From Burkholderiaceae bacterium (lineage in GTDB: Bacteria > Pseudomonadota > Gammaproteobacteria > Burkholderiales > Burkholderiaceae_C), in contig JANREF010000334.1 in NCBI GenBank assembly GCA_030726195.1, positions 1 through 5,360 on the forward strand: DNA of 5,360 bases, written 5' to 3'. Every line of letters begins with the position of its first letter. Position 1 is the stretch's first letter. Made by a program: the position numbers and the translations under genes. The notes beneath the pieces were generated by a model. The model saw only the letters and a list, made by a program, of their open reading frames with translations. It was not told the origin of the DNA and searched no databases. Shown one piece after another: positions 1-5,360 of this stretch.

Positions 1-134
1 GGGCCGCCAACGACCAGCCACATCAGTGGCTCGCGCCACCAGATCAAACCGGGTTGACGCGCTGGCGTGGCTGACTTGTTGGCCAATTTGTCGGTCAATG
101 TTTGGGCGGCTGTGTCGTGCATGGTTGTACTCAT
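1..134 (-). CDS. ccoH: CcoH/FixH-family cbb3 oxidase assembly protein, 3' end cut off by the window
   Basis: Translation from the ATG at 132-134 gives 44 complete residues beginning MSTTMHDTAAQTL and reaching WWREPLMWLVVGGP at the window edge, with no stop. A polar N-terminus of about 30 residues is followed by the start of a hydrophobic segment. The W-x-x-x-x-x-W-L-V-x-x-G-P pattern entering the membrane is typical of the short FixH/CcoH proteins encoded after ccoG. In this family the protein is a single-span membrane factor needed for assembly or stability of the cbb3 oxidase. The start is supported by an AGAGG Shine-Dalgarno (plus strand 144-148), 9 nt from the ATG. An ATG at 140-142 lies closer to the Shine-Dalgarno but is out of frame and reaches a stop after three codons. 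The gene begins 32 nt after the ccoG stop, so it is probably the next gene of the ccoNOQPGH operon. The family call rests on a short N-terminus plus position. Confidence 0.8.
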   Translation of the reverse strand, partial: MSTTMHDTAAQTLTDKLANKSATPARQPGLIWWREPLMWLVVGG

Positions 135-144
135 AAAAACATAC

Positions 145-162
145 CTCTTAAAGCTTGCTGCG
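145..162 (-). repeat. Leader repeat copy 2, at the ccoH translation start
   Basis: Plus-strand CTCTTAAAGCTTGCTGCG matches the ccoN leader at 5039-5056 at 16 of 18 positions. Both copies end in the Shine-Dalgarno of the next gene when read on the minus strand. This copy fills most of the ccoG-ccoH spacer. The similarity is seen directly; any shared function is inference. Confidence 0.5.
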
Positions 163-166
163 CCTA

Positions 167-1636
167 TCAGCGCGGCATGACAAACGTCGACGACTCGGTC
201 ACCGAGGCCCCGTCCGTACCAGTGTTGGTCACAGTTTGCACCACAAACTGCAAGGGATGCGAGCCAGGCGTATAGCTCATGGGCGGCACGCGCACGGCAA
301 CGGCAACGGCGCGCAGCTCGGCGGGCAACACATCAAAGACACCATCGTCTTCGGCCGTGAGCACCGCACCGTCTAGGCCTTGAATGCGCACGGCGTAGCG
401 CTGCGTGTGCTCGGTCGCATTCATGAGCTGCAAACGGTAGACGTTTTCTACCCAACCTTTTTCAACCATGCGCGCCAGAGCACCACGGTCGCGGATGACG
501 TCCACGCGCATGGGGTCGCGCAAGAACAAGCTGGTGAACAAGGCCACGGTTATGAGTACCAAGATGCTGGTGTACACCAACACGCGTGGGCGCAACGCAC
601 GACGCAACATTTGCGCCTTGCTCCAGCCATTGACCATGCCGTTTTGGGTGGCATATTTCACAAGGCCGCGCTCGTAGCCCATTTTGTCCATGACTTCGTC
701 ACACACATCAATACAAGCACCACAGCCAATGCATTCGTACTGCAAGCCGTTGCGAATGTCGATGCCGGTTGGGCACACCTGTACGCACATGGTGCAGTCT
801 ATGCAAGACCCCAAGTTCAGCGTGGTGGGATCGGCTGATTTTTTGCGTGCGCCGCGTGGCTCACCACGGTCTTCGTCGTAGGTGACGATCATGGTGTCTT
901 TGTCGAACATGGCGCTTTGAAAGCGTGCGTAGGGACACATGTACTTGCAGACCTGCTCGCGCATAAAGCCGGCATTGCCATAGGTGGCAAAGCCATAAAA
1001 CAGTACCCAAAACGTTTGCCATGGGCCCAGCGCGTTGGTGATGACGCTGCCCATCAAATCACGCATGGGCGTGAAGTAGCCGACAAACGTGGCCCCTGTC
1101 CACAGCGCCACCAACAGCCACAGGCCGTGCTTGGCAGCTTTGCGCGCGGCGCGATTGGCGGTCCAAGCGTTTTTATCCAAGCGCATGCGGGCAGAACGGT
1201 CCCCTTCGACCTTGTGCTCTATCCACATGAAAATTTCGGTGTACACAGTTTGTGGGCAAGCGTAGCCACACCACAAACGCCCCGCTACGGCAGTGAACAA
1301 AAACAGCGACAACGCGCTGATGATGAGCAAGCCGGTGAGGTAAATGAAGTCTTGCGGGTACAAGATGAGGTTGAAGATGTAAAAGCGTCTGGCCTCTAGA
1401 TCAAACAACACGGCCTGGCGCTCGTGCAGCGACAACCACGGCAAGCCGTAAAACACAATTTGTGTGGCCCACACAAAAAACCAACGCCAGTTGGTGAACA
1501 AGCCTGTCACCGCACGGGCGTATATCTTGGCCTGCGACTGGTACAGCGAGACCGTGACGGCCTCGTCCGCTGCGGCCACTTGGTGCGCGCTGCGTGTGCC
1601 TTCGGAGGGCTCGGGGGTGGAATTGGTGTTGCTCAC
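167..1636 (-). CDS. ccoG: CcoG (FixG/RdxA family) membrane ferredoxin-type cupric reductase for cbb3 assembly
   Basis: CcoG is a membrane iron-sulfur protein shown in other proteobacteria to reduce Cu(II) to Cu(I) for the CuB centre of cbb3 oxidase. Numbering from the GTG start (489 aa), hydrophobic segments lie near residues 49-68, 93-117, 170-188, 203-221 and 352-372. The conserved WCGYACPQTVYTEIF motif follows the second segment, and CKYMCPYARFQ is near 230-240. Two 4Fe-4S cluster motifs follow: CIDCTMCVQVCP (Cys278, 281, 284, 288) and CIGCGACIDVC (Cys302, 305, 308, 312). The last ~110 residues form the periplasmic immunoglobulin-like FixG C-terminal domain. Length is normal for the family. 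The start is uncertain. No ATG precedes the first membrane segment. GTG 1634-1636 has AAGGG 15 nt upstream, which is long spacing. The TTG at 1676-1678 would add 14 residues but shows no Shine-Dalgarno. The gene lies between ccoP and ccoH, as usual for ccoNOQPGH operons. Confidence 0.95.
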   Translation of the reverse strand: MSNTNSTPEPSEGTRSAHQVAAADEAVTVSLYQSQAKIYARAVTGLFTNWRWFFVWATQIVFYGLPWLSLHERQAVLFDLEARRFYIFNLILYPQDFIYLTGLLIISALSLFLFTAVAGRLWCGYACPQTVYTEIFMWIEHKVEGDRSARMRLDKNAWTANRAARKAAKHGLWLLVALWTGATFVGYFTPMRDLMGSVITNALGPWQTFWVLFYGFATYGNAGFMREQVCKYMCPYARFQSAMFDKDTMIVTYDEDRGEPRGARKKSADPTTLNLGSCIDCTMCVQVCPTGIDIRNGLQYECIGCGACIDVCDEVMDKMGYERGLVKYATQNGMVNGWSKAQMLRRALRPRVLVYTSILVLITVALFTSLFLRDPMRVDVIRDRGALARMVEKGWVENVYRLQLMNATEHTQRYAVRIQGLDGAVLTAEDDGVFDVLPAELRAVAVAVRVPPMSYTPGSHPLQFVVQTVTNTGTDGASVTESSTFVMPR

Positions 1637-1731
1637 GCTGTGTACCGTTGGCCCTTGAGCACACGGCGCGTGGCCCAAAGGGGCACACGCGTGGGCTGAA
1701 AGGCTGTGTTAGGTTGGCAGGTCAACTGGCT

Positions 1732-2655
1732 TCAGTTGCCAGACTTGCTGGACTTGCCCGAGTTGCTCATGTTCCACACGTAGGCGGTGAGCACGTGAAT
1801 TTGGTCGCCCGTGAGCTTGGTGTCTTGTGCCGGCATGACGTTGAGCTTGCCTTTGTTGACCATGGTCGCCACGTGGTCCACACCCCAGCCGTGCAACCAC
1901 ACGTCGTCGGTGAGGTTGGGCGCGCCCAATGCGGTATTGCCTTTGCCGTCCATGCCGTGGCATGCCGCACAGGCCACAAACTTGCTCTTGCCAAACGCGG
2001 CCTTGATCGAGTCATGTGGACTGCCGGACAAGCTCAACACGTAGTGGGCCAAATTAGTCACGTCTTCACCAGTGCCGACCGCTGCCGCCATGGGCGGCAT
2101 CATGCCTTGGCGGCCCTGGGTGATGGTGGTTTTGATGGTCTCGGGGTCGCCGCCGTACAACCAGTCTTTGTCCGTCAAGTTGGGGAAGCTTTTGGAGCCG
2201 CGCGCATCGGAGCCGTGGCACTGCGCACAGTTGTTCATGAACAAGCGCTCGCCAATGGCGTGTGCCTTGGGGTCCTTGGCGACCTCCTCTACGGGCATGG
2301 CGTTGAATGCGGCGTAGATGGGCTCAATGCGGTCTTGGTACTTTTGCACTTCCGTGGCGTGCTGGCCTGTTGAGGTCCAGCCCAAACGGCCTGGGTCAGA
2401 GCCCAAGGTGGGGTACAAGAACGCGTACAACAAACCAAACAACACGGTCATGATGAACAAGCCAACCCACCAACGTGGCAAGGGATTGTTCATTTCGCGC
2501 AGGTCTTCATCCCACACGTGGCCGGTGGTGTTGTCGCTGGTGGGGTTGACCTTGGTCGTGCCGCTGATCCACAACAACACGGCGCACAACAAAATACTCA
2601 CCACCGTAATGATGGCAACGTAGTTGGACCAAAAATCACTAATAAAGTCGCTCAT
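1732..2655 (-). CDS. ccoP: CcoP, di-haem cytochrome c subunit of cbb3-type cytochrome c oxidase
   Basis: CcoP passes electrons from soluble or membrane donors to CcoO and on to CcoN; its haem domains face the periplasm. The 307-aa protein has two N-terminal hydrophobic segments (about residues 10-31 and 62-82). Between them is HVWDEDLREMNNPLPRWW, the typical CcoP N-terminal motif. Two cytochrome c domains follow, with haem sites CAQCH (Cys143, Cys146, His147) and CAACH (Cys229, Cys232, His233). Likely axial methionines lie in GRQGMMPPM (around 185-189) and LNVMPAQ (Met274). Length is normal for the family. The ATG at 2653-2655 is preceded by AGAGG (plus strand 2662-2666) at 6-nt spacing. The gene starts 92 nt after the ccoQ stop, across a spacer with short tandem repeats, and ends 95 nt before the chosen ccoG start. 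That ccoP-ccoG spacer has only a weak GC-rich hairpin without a T tract, so read-through into ccoG is expected. Confidence 0.97.
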   Translation of the reverse strand: MSDFISDFWSNYVAIITVVSILLCAVLLWISGTTKVNPTSDNTTGHVWDEDLREMNNPLPRWWVGLFIMTVLFGLLYAFLYPTLGSDPGRLGWTSTGQHATEVQKYQDRIEPIYAAFNAMPVEEVAKDPKAHAIGERLFMNNCAQCHGSDARGSKSFPNLTDKDWLYGGDPETIKTTITQGRQGMMPPMAAAVGTGEDVTNLAHYVLSLSGSPHDSIKAAFGKSKFVACAACHGMDGKGNTALGAPNLTDDVWLHGWGVDHVATMVNKGKLNVMPAQDTKLTGDQIHVLTAYVWNMSNSGKSSKSGN

Positions 2656-2696
2656 GGCGTACCTCTGTCATGCCGGGCGCACAGCGCACCGACGGG

Positions 2697-2731
2697 TTGT
2701 CTATTGGTTGTCTACTTGTCTACTTGTCGAC
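2697..2731. repeat. Short tandem repeat of TTGTCTAC in the ccoQ-ccoP spacer
   Basis: On the plus strand TTGTCTAC occurs at 2708-2715 and 2716-2723. A one-base variant, TTGTCGAC, follows at 2724-2731. A degenerate copy (TTGTCTA then TTGG) sits just before at 2697-2707. Read in the direction of transcription the unit is GTAGACAA. The array is entirely between the ccoQ stop and the ccoP ribosome binding site, so changes in copy number would not alter a protein. A role in mRNA structure or regulation is not shown by the sequence. Confidence 0.75.
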
Positions 2732-2747
2732 TGGTTTACTGGCTGTC

Positions 2748-2894
2748 TCAATGGGGCGCTTCGTCGTCAAAGGGCAACCGGGCAGCCTCGTCAAAGTCTG
2801 CCTTGTTGCGCCTAGACCAAGCCCAACCCACGATGGTGAGAAAGGCCACAAAGCTCACCACCGTAACGATGGAGCGAATGTCATTGATGTCCAT
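2748..2894 (-). CDS. ccoQ: CcoQ, small membrane subunit of cbb3-type cytochrome c oxidase
   Basis: This 48-aa reading frame runs from the ATG at 2892-2894 to TGA at 2748-2750. It begins MDINDIRSIVTVVSF and has one hydrophobic segment (about residues 8-26, rich in V, F, A, L and ending GWAWS). Next come a basic RRNK patch and an acidic tail, FDEAARLPFDDEAPH. That layout, in particular the W-A-W/Y-S-x-x-x-K-x-x-F-x-E-A-A-x-L-P-F pattern, is characteristic of FixQ/CcoQ. In other species CcoQ stabilises the association of CcoP with the CcoNO core; it binds no cofactor. An AAGGA Shine-Dalgarno (plus strand 2903-2907) lies 8 nt from the ATG, and the gene starts 30 nt after the ccoO stop. Position between ccoO and ccoP is the canonical one. 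Confidence 0.93.
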   Translation of the reverse strand: MDINDIRSIVTVVSFVAFLTIVGWAWSRRNKADFDEAARLPFDDEAPH

Positions 2895-2924
2895 AGCGCG
2901 AGTCCTTGTTGCGTGCGTGCACGC

Positions 2925-3548
2925 TCATTTAAACGACGTACCCATGACCTGCAAATAGGCCACCAAGGCGTCCATTTCGGTCTTGCCTTCAACATCGGCT
3001 TTGGCGTTGGCCACATCCTCGTCGGTGTACGGCACGCCCAGTTGCTGCATGCCTTTGACGTGTTGGGTCATGGCCTCGGCGGGCACCATGGCGGTGTTGA
3101 GCCATGGGTAAGCGGGCATGTTGGACTCGGGCACCAAGTCACGAGGATTGTTCAAGTGGATGCGGTGCCATTCGTCGCTGTAGCGTCCGCCCACACGCGC
3201 CAAATCTGGGCCTGTGCGCTTGCTACCCCACTGGAAGGGGTGGTCGTACACAAATTCGCCAGCGCGTGAGTAGGGGCCGTAGCGCAATGTTTCGGCCTGG
3301 AAGGGGCGAATCATTTGCGAGTGGCAGTTGTAACAGCCTTCGCGGATGTACACGTCGCGTCCAGCCAGTTGCAAGGCTGTGTAAGGCTTCAGGCCGGGTA
3401 CAGCCTCGGTGGTCGAGCGCTGGAAAAACAGCGGCACGATTTCAACCAAGCCCCCCACCGCCAAGACGATGGTGATGAGCACGATCATTAAGAAGTTGTT
3501 GGTCTCGATACGCTCGTGCGTGAAACCCTTGATTTTGTGGTCAGACAT
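2925..3548 (-). CDS. ccoO: CcoO, mono-haem cytochrome c subunit of cbb3-type cytochrome c oxidase
   Basis: CcoO is the membrane-anchored c-type cytochrome that hands electrons from CcoP to the haem b of CcoN. The 207-aa product opens with a short cytoplasmic stretch ([11 protein letters not shown]) and one transmembrane anchor (about residues 18-42, ending EIVPLFF). The covalent haem site is [13 protein letters not shown] (Cys72, Cys75, His76). The distal ligand is Met144 in [10 protein letters not shown], the typical CcoO methionine motif. [30 protein letters not shown] (residues 89-118 as a conserved block, quoted here as RYGPYS...[11 protein letters not shown]) is also typical. Length is normal. 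The ATG at 3546-3548 follows an AAAGGA Shine-Dalgarno (plus strand 3557-3562) at 8-nt spacing. The gene starts 32 nt after the ccoN stop and is followed 30 nt later by ccoQ, indicating co-transcription. No damage or odd residues are seen. Confidence 0.98.
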   Translation of the reverse strand: MSDHKIKGFTHERIETNNFLMIVLITIVLAVGGLVEIVPLFFQRSTTEAVPGLKPYTALQLAGRDVYIREGCYNCHSQMIRPFQAETLRYGPYSRAGEFVYDHPFQWGSKRTGPDLARVGGRYSDEWHRIHLNNPRDLVPESNMPAYPWLNTAMVPAEAMTQHVKGMQQLGVPYTDEDVANAKADVEGKTEMDALVAYLQVMGTSFK

Positions 3549-3580
3549 GTTGTTCGTCCTTTGTCAAATCTGTGGGTTGA

Positions 3581-5032
3581 TCAAGCGTGAGACAGGCGTG
3601 GCGAGGGAATGCCCACGGTGGGGATGGTGCTGGCGCGCACGCCTGCCATCGCCGTCATGTAGACGTTCCAAGCCATCACACACATACCGCCCAAGTACAT
3701 CAAGCCGCCCACCAAACGCACCACATAGAAGGGGAATGTTGCTTTGACAGACTCCACAAAGGTGTAAGTCAAGCTGCCGTCGGGGTTGATGGAGCGCCAC
3801 ATCAGACCTTGCATCACACCGGCAATCCACATCGCGGCGATGTACAACACAATGCCCATGGTGGCCACCCAGAAGTGGATCTCAATGGCTTTGATGGAAT
3901 GCATTTCCTTGCGGCCAAACAAGCGTGGGATAAGGTAGTACATGGAGCCCATGGTGATGAAGCCCACCCAACCCAAGGCACCAGAGTGCACGTGACCAAT
4001 GGTCCAGTCGGTGTAGTGGCTCAAGGCGTTCACCGTCTTGATAGACATCATGGGGCCTTCAAACGTGGACATACCGTAGAACGACAGCGACACGATCAGG
4101 AAGCGCAAGATGGGGTCGTCGCGCAATTTGTGCCATGCGCCGGACAAGGTCATGATGCCGTTGATCATGCCGCCCCAGCTGGGTGCCAACAAAATGAGTG
4201 AGAACACCATGCCTACAGACTGTGTCCAATCGGGCAATGCGGTGTAGTGCAAGTGGTGAGGACCGGCCCACATGTAGGTGAAGATCAGCGCCCAGAAGTG
4301 CACGATAGACAAGCGGTAGCTGTAAACGGGTCGACCCGCTTGTTTGGGGATGTAGTAATACATCATGCCCAAGAAGCCTGCGGTCAAGAAAAAGCCCACG
4401 GCGTTGTGGCCGTACCACCACTGCACCATGGCGTCTTGCACACCGGCGTAGACCGAGTACGACTTCATCATGCCAACGGGCAGCGCCACGTTGTTGACGA
4501 TGTGCAACATGGCCACCGCGATGATGAACGCGCCATAAAACCAGTTGGCCACGTAGATGTGGCGCACTTTGCGAATGCCGATGGTGCCGAAGAACACAAT
4601 CGCATAAGCCACCCACACCACGGCAATCAACAAATCGATGGGCCACTCCAGCTCGGCGTACTCGCGCGACTGGGTGTAACCCAGGGGCAATGTGATGGCA
4701 GCAGCCACGATCACCGCTTGCCAGCCCCAGAAGGTGAACTCGGCGAGCTTGTCAAAAATCAAGCGGGTATGGCAGGTGCGCTGCACCACGTAGTAGCTCG
4801 TCGCAATGAGACCTGAGCCACCGAAGGCGAAGATCACCGCGTTGGTGTGCAGCGGACGCAAACGGCCGTAGCTCAACCAAGAGATACCCATATTGAGCTC
4901 GGGCCAGGTCAGCTGGGCGGCAATGATCACCCCCACCAACATACCCACGACGCCCCACACAATGGTCATGATGGCGAACTGCCTTACAACACGGTCGTTG
5001 TAGGCTGTCGCGTTGACTGCACTCTCAAACAT
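3581..5032 (-). CDS. ccoN: CcoN, catalytic haem-copper subunit of cbb3-type cytochrome c oxidase
   Basis: CcoN reduces oxygen to water at a haem b3-CuB centre in the inner membrane and pumps protons; cbb3 enzymes have high oxygen affinity and work under microaerobic conditions. The 483-aa sequence is hydrophobic throughout, consistent with the usual 12 helices. Ligands can be placed by motif. His62 ([10 protein letters not shown]) and His349 bind low-spin haem b, and His347 ([12 protein letters not shown]) binds haem b3. His209 ([10 protein letters not shown]), His259 and His260 ([10 protein letters not shown]) bind CuB. Tyr253 (FTYMW) is the expected cross-linked tyrosine of C-family oxidases. 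[11 protein letters not shown] near 322-332 is also typical. All key residues are present. The ATG at 5030-5032 has AGGAG (plus strand 5039-5043) 6 nt upstream. It is the first gene of the operon, downstream of a terminator and an FNR-type box, so control by low oxygen is likely. Confidence 0.99.
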   Translation of the reverse strand: MFESAVNATAYNDRVVRQFAIMTIVWGVVGMLVGVIIAAQLTWPELNMGISWLSYGRLRPLHTNAVIFAFGGSGLIATSYYVVQRTCHTRLIFDKLAEFTFWGWQAVIVAAAITLPLGYTQSREYAELEWPIDLLIAVVWVAYAIVFFGTIGIRKVRHIYVANWFYGAFIIAVAMLHIVNNVALPVGMMKSYSVYAGVQDAMVQWWYGHNAVGFFLTAGFLGMMYYYIPKQAGRPVYSYRLSIVHFWALIFTYMWAGPHHLHYTALPDWTQSVGMVFSLILLAPSWGGMINGIMTLSGAWHKLRDDPILRFLIVSLSFYGMSTFEGPMMSIKTVNALSHYTDWTIGHVHSGALGWVGFITMGSMYYLIPRLFGRKEMHSIKAIEIHFWVATMGIVLYIAAMWIAGVMQGLMWRSINPDGSLTYTFVESVKATFPFYVVRLVGGLMYLGGMCVMAWNVYMTAMAGVRASTIPTVGIPSPRLSHA

Positions 5033-5038
5033 GCAAAA

Positions 5039-5056
5039 CTCCTAAAGCTTGTTGCG
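5039..5056 (-). repeat. Leader repeat copy 1, at the ccoN translation start
   Basis: Plus-strand CTCCTAAAGCTTGTTGCG contains the ccoN Shine-Dalgarno (minus-strand AGGAG). It differs at only 2 of 18 positions from the stretch at 145-162, which holds the ccoH Shine-Dalgarno in the same register. Whether it is a shared translation signal or chance is open. Confidence 0.5.
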
Positions 5057-5060
5057 AGTG

Positions 5061-5066
5061 AGTGTG
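5061..5066 (-). promoter_or_regulatory. Possible -10 element of the ccoN promoter (weak)
   Basis: If the FNR box at 5089-5102 is centred at -41.5, as in class II FNR-activated promoters, the -10 hexamer should fall here and transcription should start near 5054. That would give a leader of about 22 nt before ccoN. The minus-strand hexamer is CACACT, matching TATAAT at only three positions, though these include the A and T usually most important. The closer-looking TACTAG at 5069-5074 would put the FNR box at about -33.5. Placement is inferred from spacing. Confidence 0.25.
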
Positions 5067-5088
5067 TCCTAGTAGAAACCCCAATGGT

Positions 5089-5102
5089 TTGACTTATGTC
5101 AA
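5089..5102 (-). promoter_or_regulatory. FNR/Anr-type binding site upstream of ccoN
   Basis: The sequence TTGAC-TTAT-GTCAA is a perfect 5+4+5 inverted repeat. It matches the FNR consensus TTGAT-N4-ATCAA except for a symmetric C/G in place of T/A at the fifth position of each half. FNR-family oxygen sensors (Fnr, Anr, FixK) are known activators of ccoNOQP operons in many proteobacteria. The centre is about 64 bp upstream of the ccoN ATG, and the box lies between the upstream terminator and ccoN. Because the site is symmetric, strand is assigned from the only nearby start. Regulator identity is inferred; no fnr gene is in the window. Confidence 0.8.
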
Positions 5103-5110
5103 CCGCACCC

Positions 5111-5120
5111 CGTCTAGACG
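5111..5120. promoter_or_regulatory. Perfect 10-bp palindrome CGTCTAGACG next to the FNR box
   Basis: CGTCTAGACG is its own reverse complement. It sits between the terminator and the FNR box, with its centre 20 bp upstream of the FNR box centre. That spacing is close to two helical turns, so a second protein site is conceivable. I do not recognise it as a known operator, and a 10-bp palindrome can occur by chance. Confidence 0.3.
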
Positions 5121-5121
5121 C

Positions 5122-5150
5122 AAAAAAGCCCGGTAATCACCGGGCTTTTT
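5122..5150 (-). terminator. Intrinsic terminator after ccoS, potentially bidirectional
   Basis: Stem GCCCGGT (5128-5134), loop AATC, stem ACCGGGC (5139-5145). The stem is flanked by A6 on the left (5122-5127) and T5 on the right (5146-5150), so A-T pairs can extend it by five. On the minus strand the hairpin is followed by a run of six T, the classic rho-independent form, ending transcripts that come from ccoS. The T run on the plus strand would allow termination that way too, but no plus-strand gene is seen. It separates the ccoS transcript from ccoNOQPGH, so ccoN needs its own promoter. Confidence 0.92.
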
Positions 5151-5182
5151 GATGGTTCAGGCGGGCATTGAACACTTTGGGA

Positions 5183-5323
5183 TTAATCATCATCCTGCAA
5201 AATGCGCTCGCCCTCGCCTTCCAAGTGGTCCAGCTGGCCGCTGTAAATCGCCCAGCCGAACAGGGCAATGATGACCAGCACCAGCGCCACGGAAATGGGG
5301 ACCAACAAATACAGGATGTCCAT
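5183..5323 (-). CDS. ccoS: CcoS, small cbb3 oxidase maturation protein
   Basis: This 46-aa frame runs from the ATG at 5321-5323 to TAA at 5183-5185. It starts MDILYLLVPISVALVLV, with one transmembrane helix spanning about residues 3-26. Next come GWAIYSGQLDHLEGEGERI and an LQDDD end. The F-x-W-A-x-x-S-G-Q-x-D-x-L motif followed by an acidic tail is the signature of CcoS/FixS. In Rhodobacter-type systems CcoS is needed to place the redox cofactors (haem b, haem b3, CuB) in CcoN. A GAGAG stretch about 4 nt upstream of the ATG, on the minus strand, is a weak Shine-Dalgarno. ccoS normally follows ccoI, and what is left upstream in the window is compatible with that. Unlike the common ccoGHIS order, it lies upstream of ccoN here and is closed off by its own terminator. 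Confidence 0.93.
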   Translation of the reverse strand: MDILYLLVPISVALVLVIIALFGWAIYSGQLDHLEGEGERILQDDD

Positions 5324-5334
5324 AAGCTCTCAGT

Positions 5335-5360
5335 CTACAGGTCTACGCTACGCACCACAC
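5335..5360 (-). CDS. Possible 3' end of an upstream gene, perhaps ccoI (copper P-type ATPase)
   Basis: Only 26 bases are available. In one minus-strand frame they read VVRSVDL followed by TAG at 5335-5337, 11 nt before the ccoS ATG. CcoI is the usual neighbour upstream of ccoS, and CcoI proteins often end in a short basic tail after the last membrane helix, so this frame is plausible. The other two minus-strand frames also meet a stop within 18 bases, so the sequence alone does not choose between them. The identity is inferred from position only. Confidence 0.3.

Noticed and set aside
380..1399. Plus-strand open frames of about 150-160 residues opposite ccoG
   Set aside because: They mirror the conserved ccoG frame, and their compositions are those of reversed codons.
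1673..1684. Possible hairpin GCCC-AAAG-GGGC in the ccoP-ccoG spacer
   Set aside because: The stem is only about 4 bp, has no following T run, and overlaps the alternative TTG start of ccoG, so it is not a convincing terminator.
1856..1869. TTGAC-CATG-GTCGC, a partial FNR-like match
   Set aside because: It is inside the ccoP coding region, the second half-site is imperfect, and no gene start lies at a suitable distance.
1594..2373. 259-residue open frame on the plus strand opposite ccoP and the ccoG 5' end
   Set aside because: It lies antisense to clear ccoP coding sequence with both CXXCH motifs intact. Its product is rich in H, V, A, G and R as expected from the reverse of high-GC codons, and it shows no recognisable domain.
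2677..2687. GCGC-ACA-GCGC hairpin ahead of ccoP
   Set aside because: A 4-bp stem with a 3-nt loop is expected often in GC-rich DNA and does not cover the ccoP Shine-Dalgarno.
3577..3584. TTGATCAA palindrome near the ccoN stop, resembling joined FNR half-sites
   Set aside because: It lacks the 4-bp spacer required for an FNR dimer site and overlaps the ccoN stop codon; it is an 8-bp chance palindrome.
3587..4816. Plus-strand open frames of about 190-204 residues opposite ccoN
   Set aside because: They are His/Gln/Arg-rich shadows of the ccoN reading frame, with no domain and no promoter or ribosome binding site seen.
5155..5173. GTTCA...TGAAC inverted repeat between ccoS and the terminator
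   Set aside because: Five base pairs with a 9-nt loop is weak, and the adjacent strong terminator already explains the region.

Overview
The window is the cbb3-type (haem-copper, high-affinity) cytochrome c oxidase locus of a betaproteobacterium. Every gene is on the minus strand, so the locus reads from high to low coordinates. Moderately high GC, the small CcoH, the gene order, and CcoN/O/P sequences resembling those of Burkholderiales point to that order, probably a Comamonadaceae-like organism. The genus cannot be fixed from sequence reading alone.

Layout in transcription order: the last bases of an upstream gene that is probably ccoI (5335-5360, weak call); ccoS (5183-5323); a strong intrinsic terminator (5122-5150); a regulatory stretch with a 10-bp perfect palindrome (5111-5120), a perfect FNR/Anr-type box (5089-5102) and a poor candidate -10 element (5061-5066); then ccoN (3581-5032), ccoO (2925-3548), ccoQ (2748-2894), ccoP (1732-2655), ccoG (167-1636) and the 5' part of ccoH (1-134, running off the window). 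Gaps inside ccoNOQ and between ccoG and ccoH are about 30 nt, and those around ccoP are about 92-95 nt, which fits one ccoNOQPGH operon. ccoQ and ccoS are very short and were found by direct translation.

How the genes work together: CcoN (catalytic subunit with haem b, haem b3 and CuB), CcoO (mono-haem cytochrome c) and CcoP (di-haem cytochrome c) form the oxidase. CcoQ is a small accessory membrane subunit. CcoG (membrane ferredoxin-like cupric reductase), CcoH, CcoS and the presumed CcoI (copper P-type ATPase) serve copper delivery, cofactor insertion and assembly. The FNR box suggests induction at low oxygen. All ligand residues expected for CcoN, CcoO and CcoP are present, so the enzyme looks intact.

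This is a well-known system, and I found no undescribed system here. The points worth a second look are small non-coding details: a short tandem repeat between ccoQ and ccoP, a near-duplicate 18-nt leader at the ribosome binding sites of ccoN and ccoH, a palindrome next to the FNR box, and the non-ATG start of ccoG.
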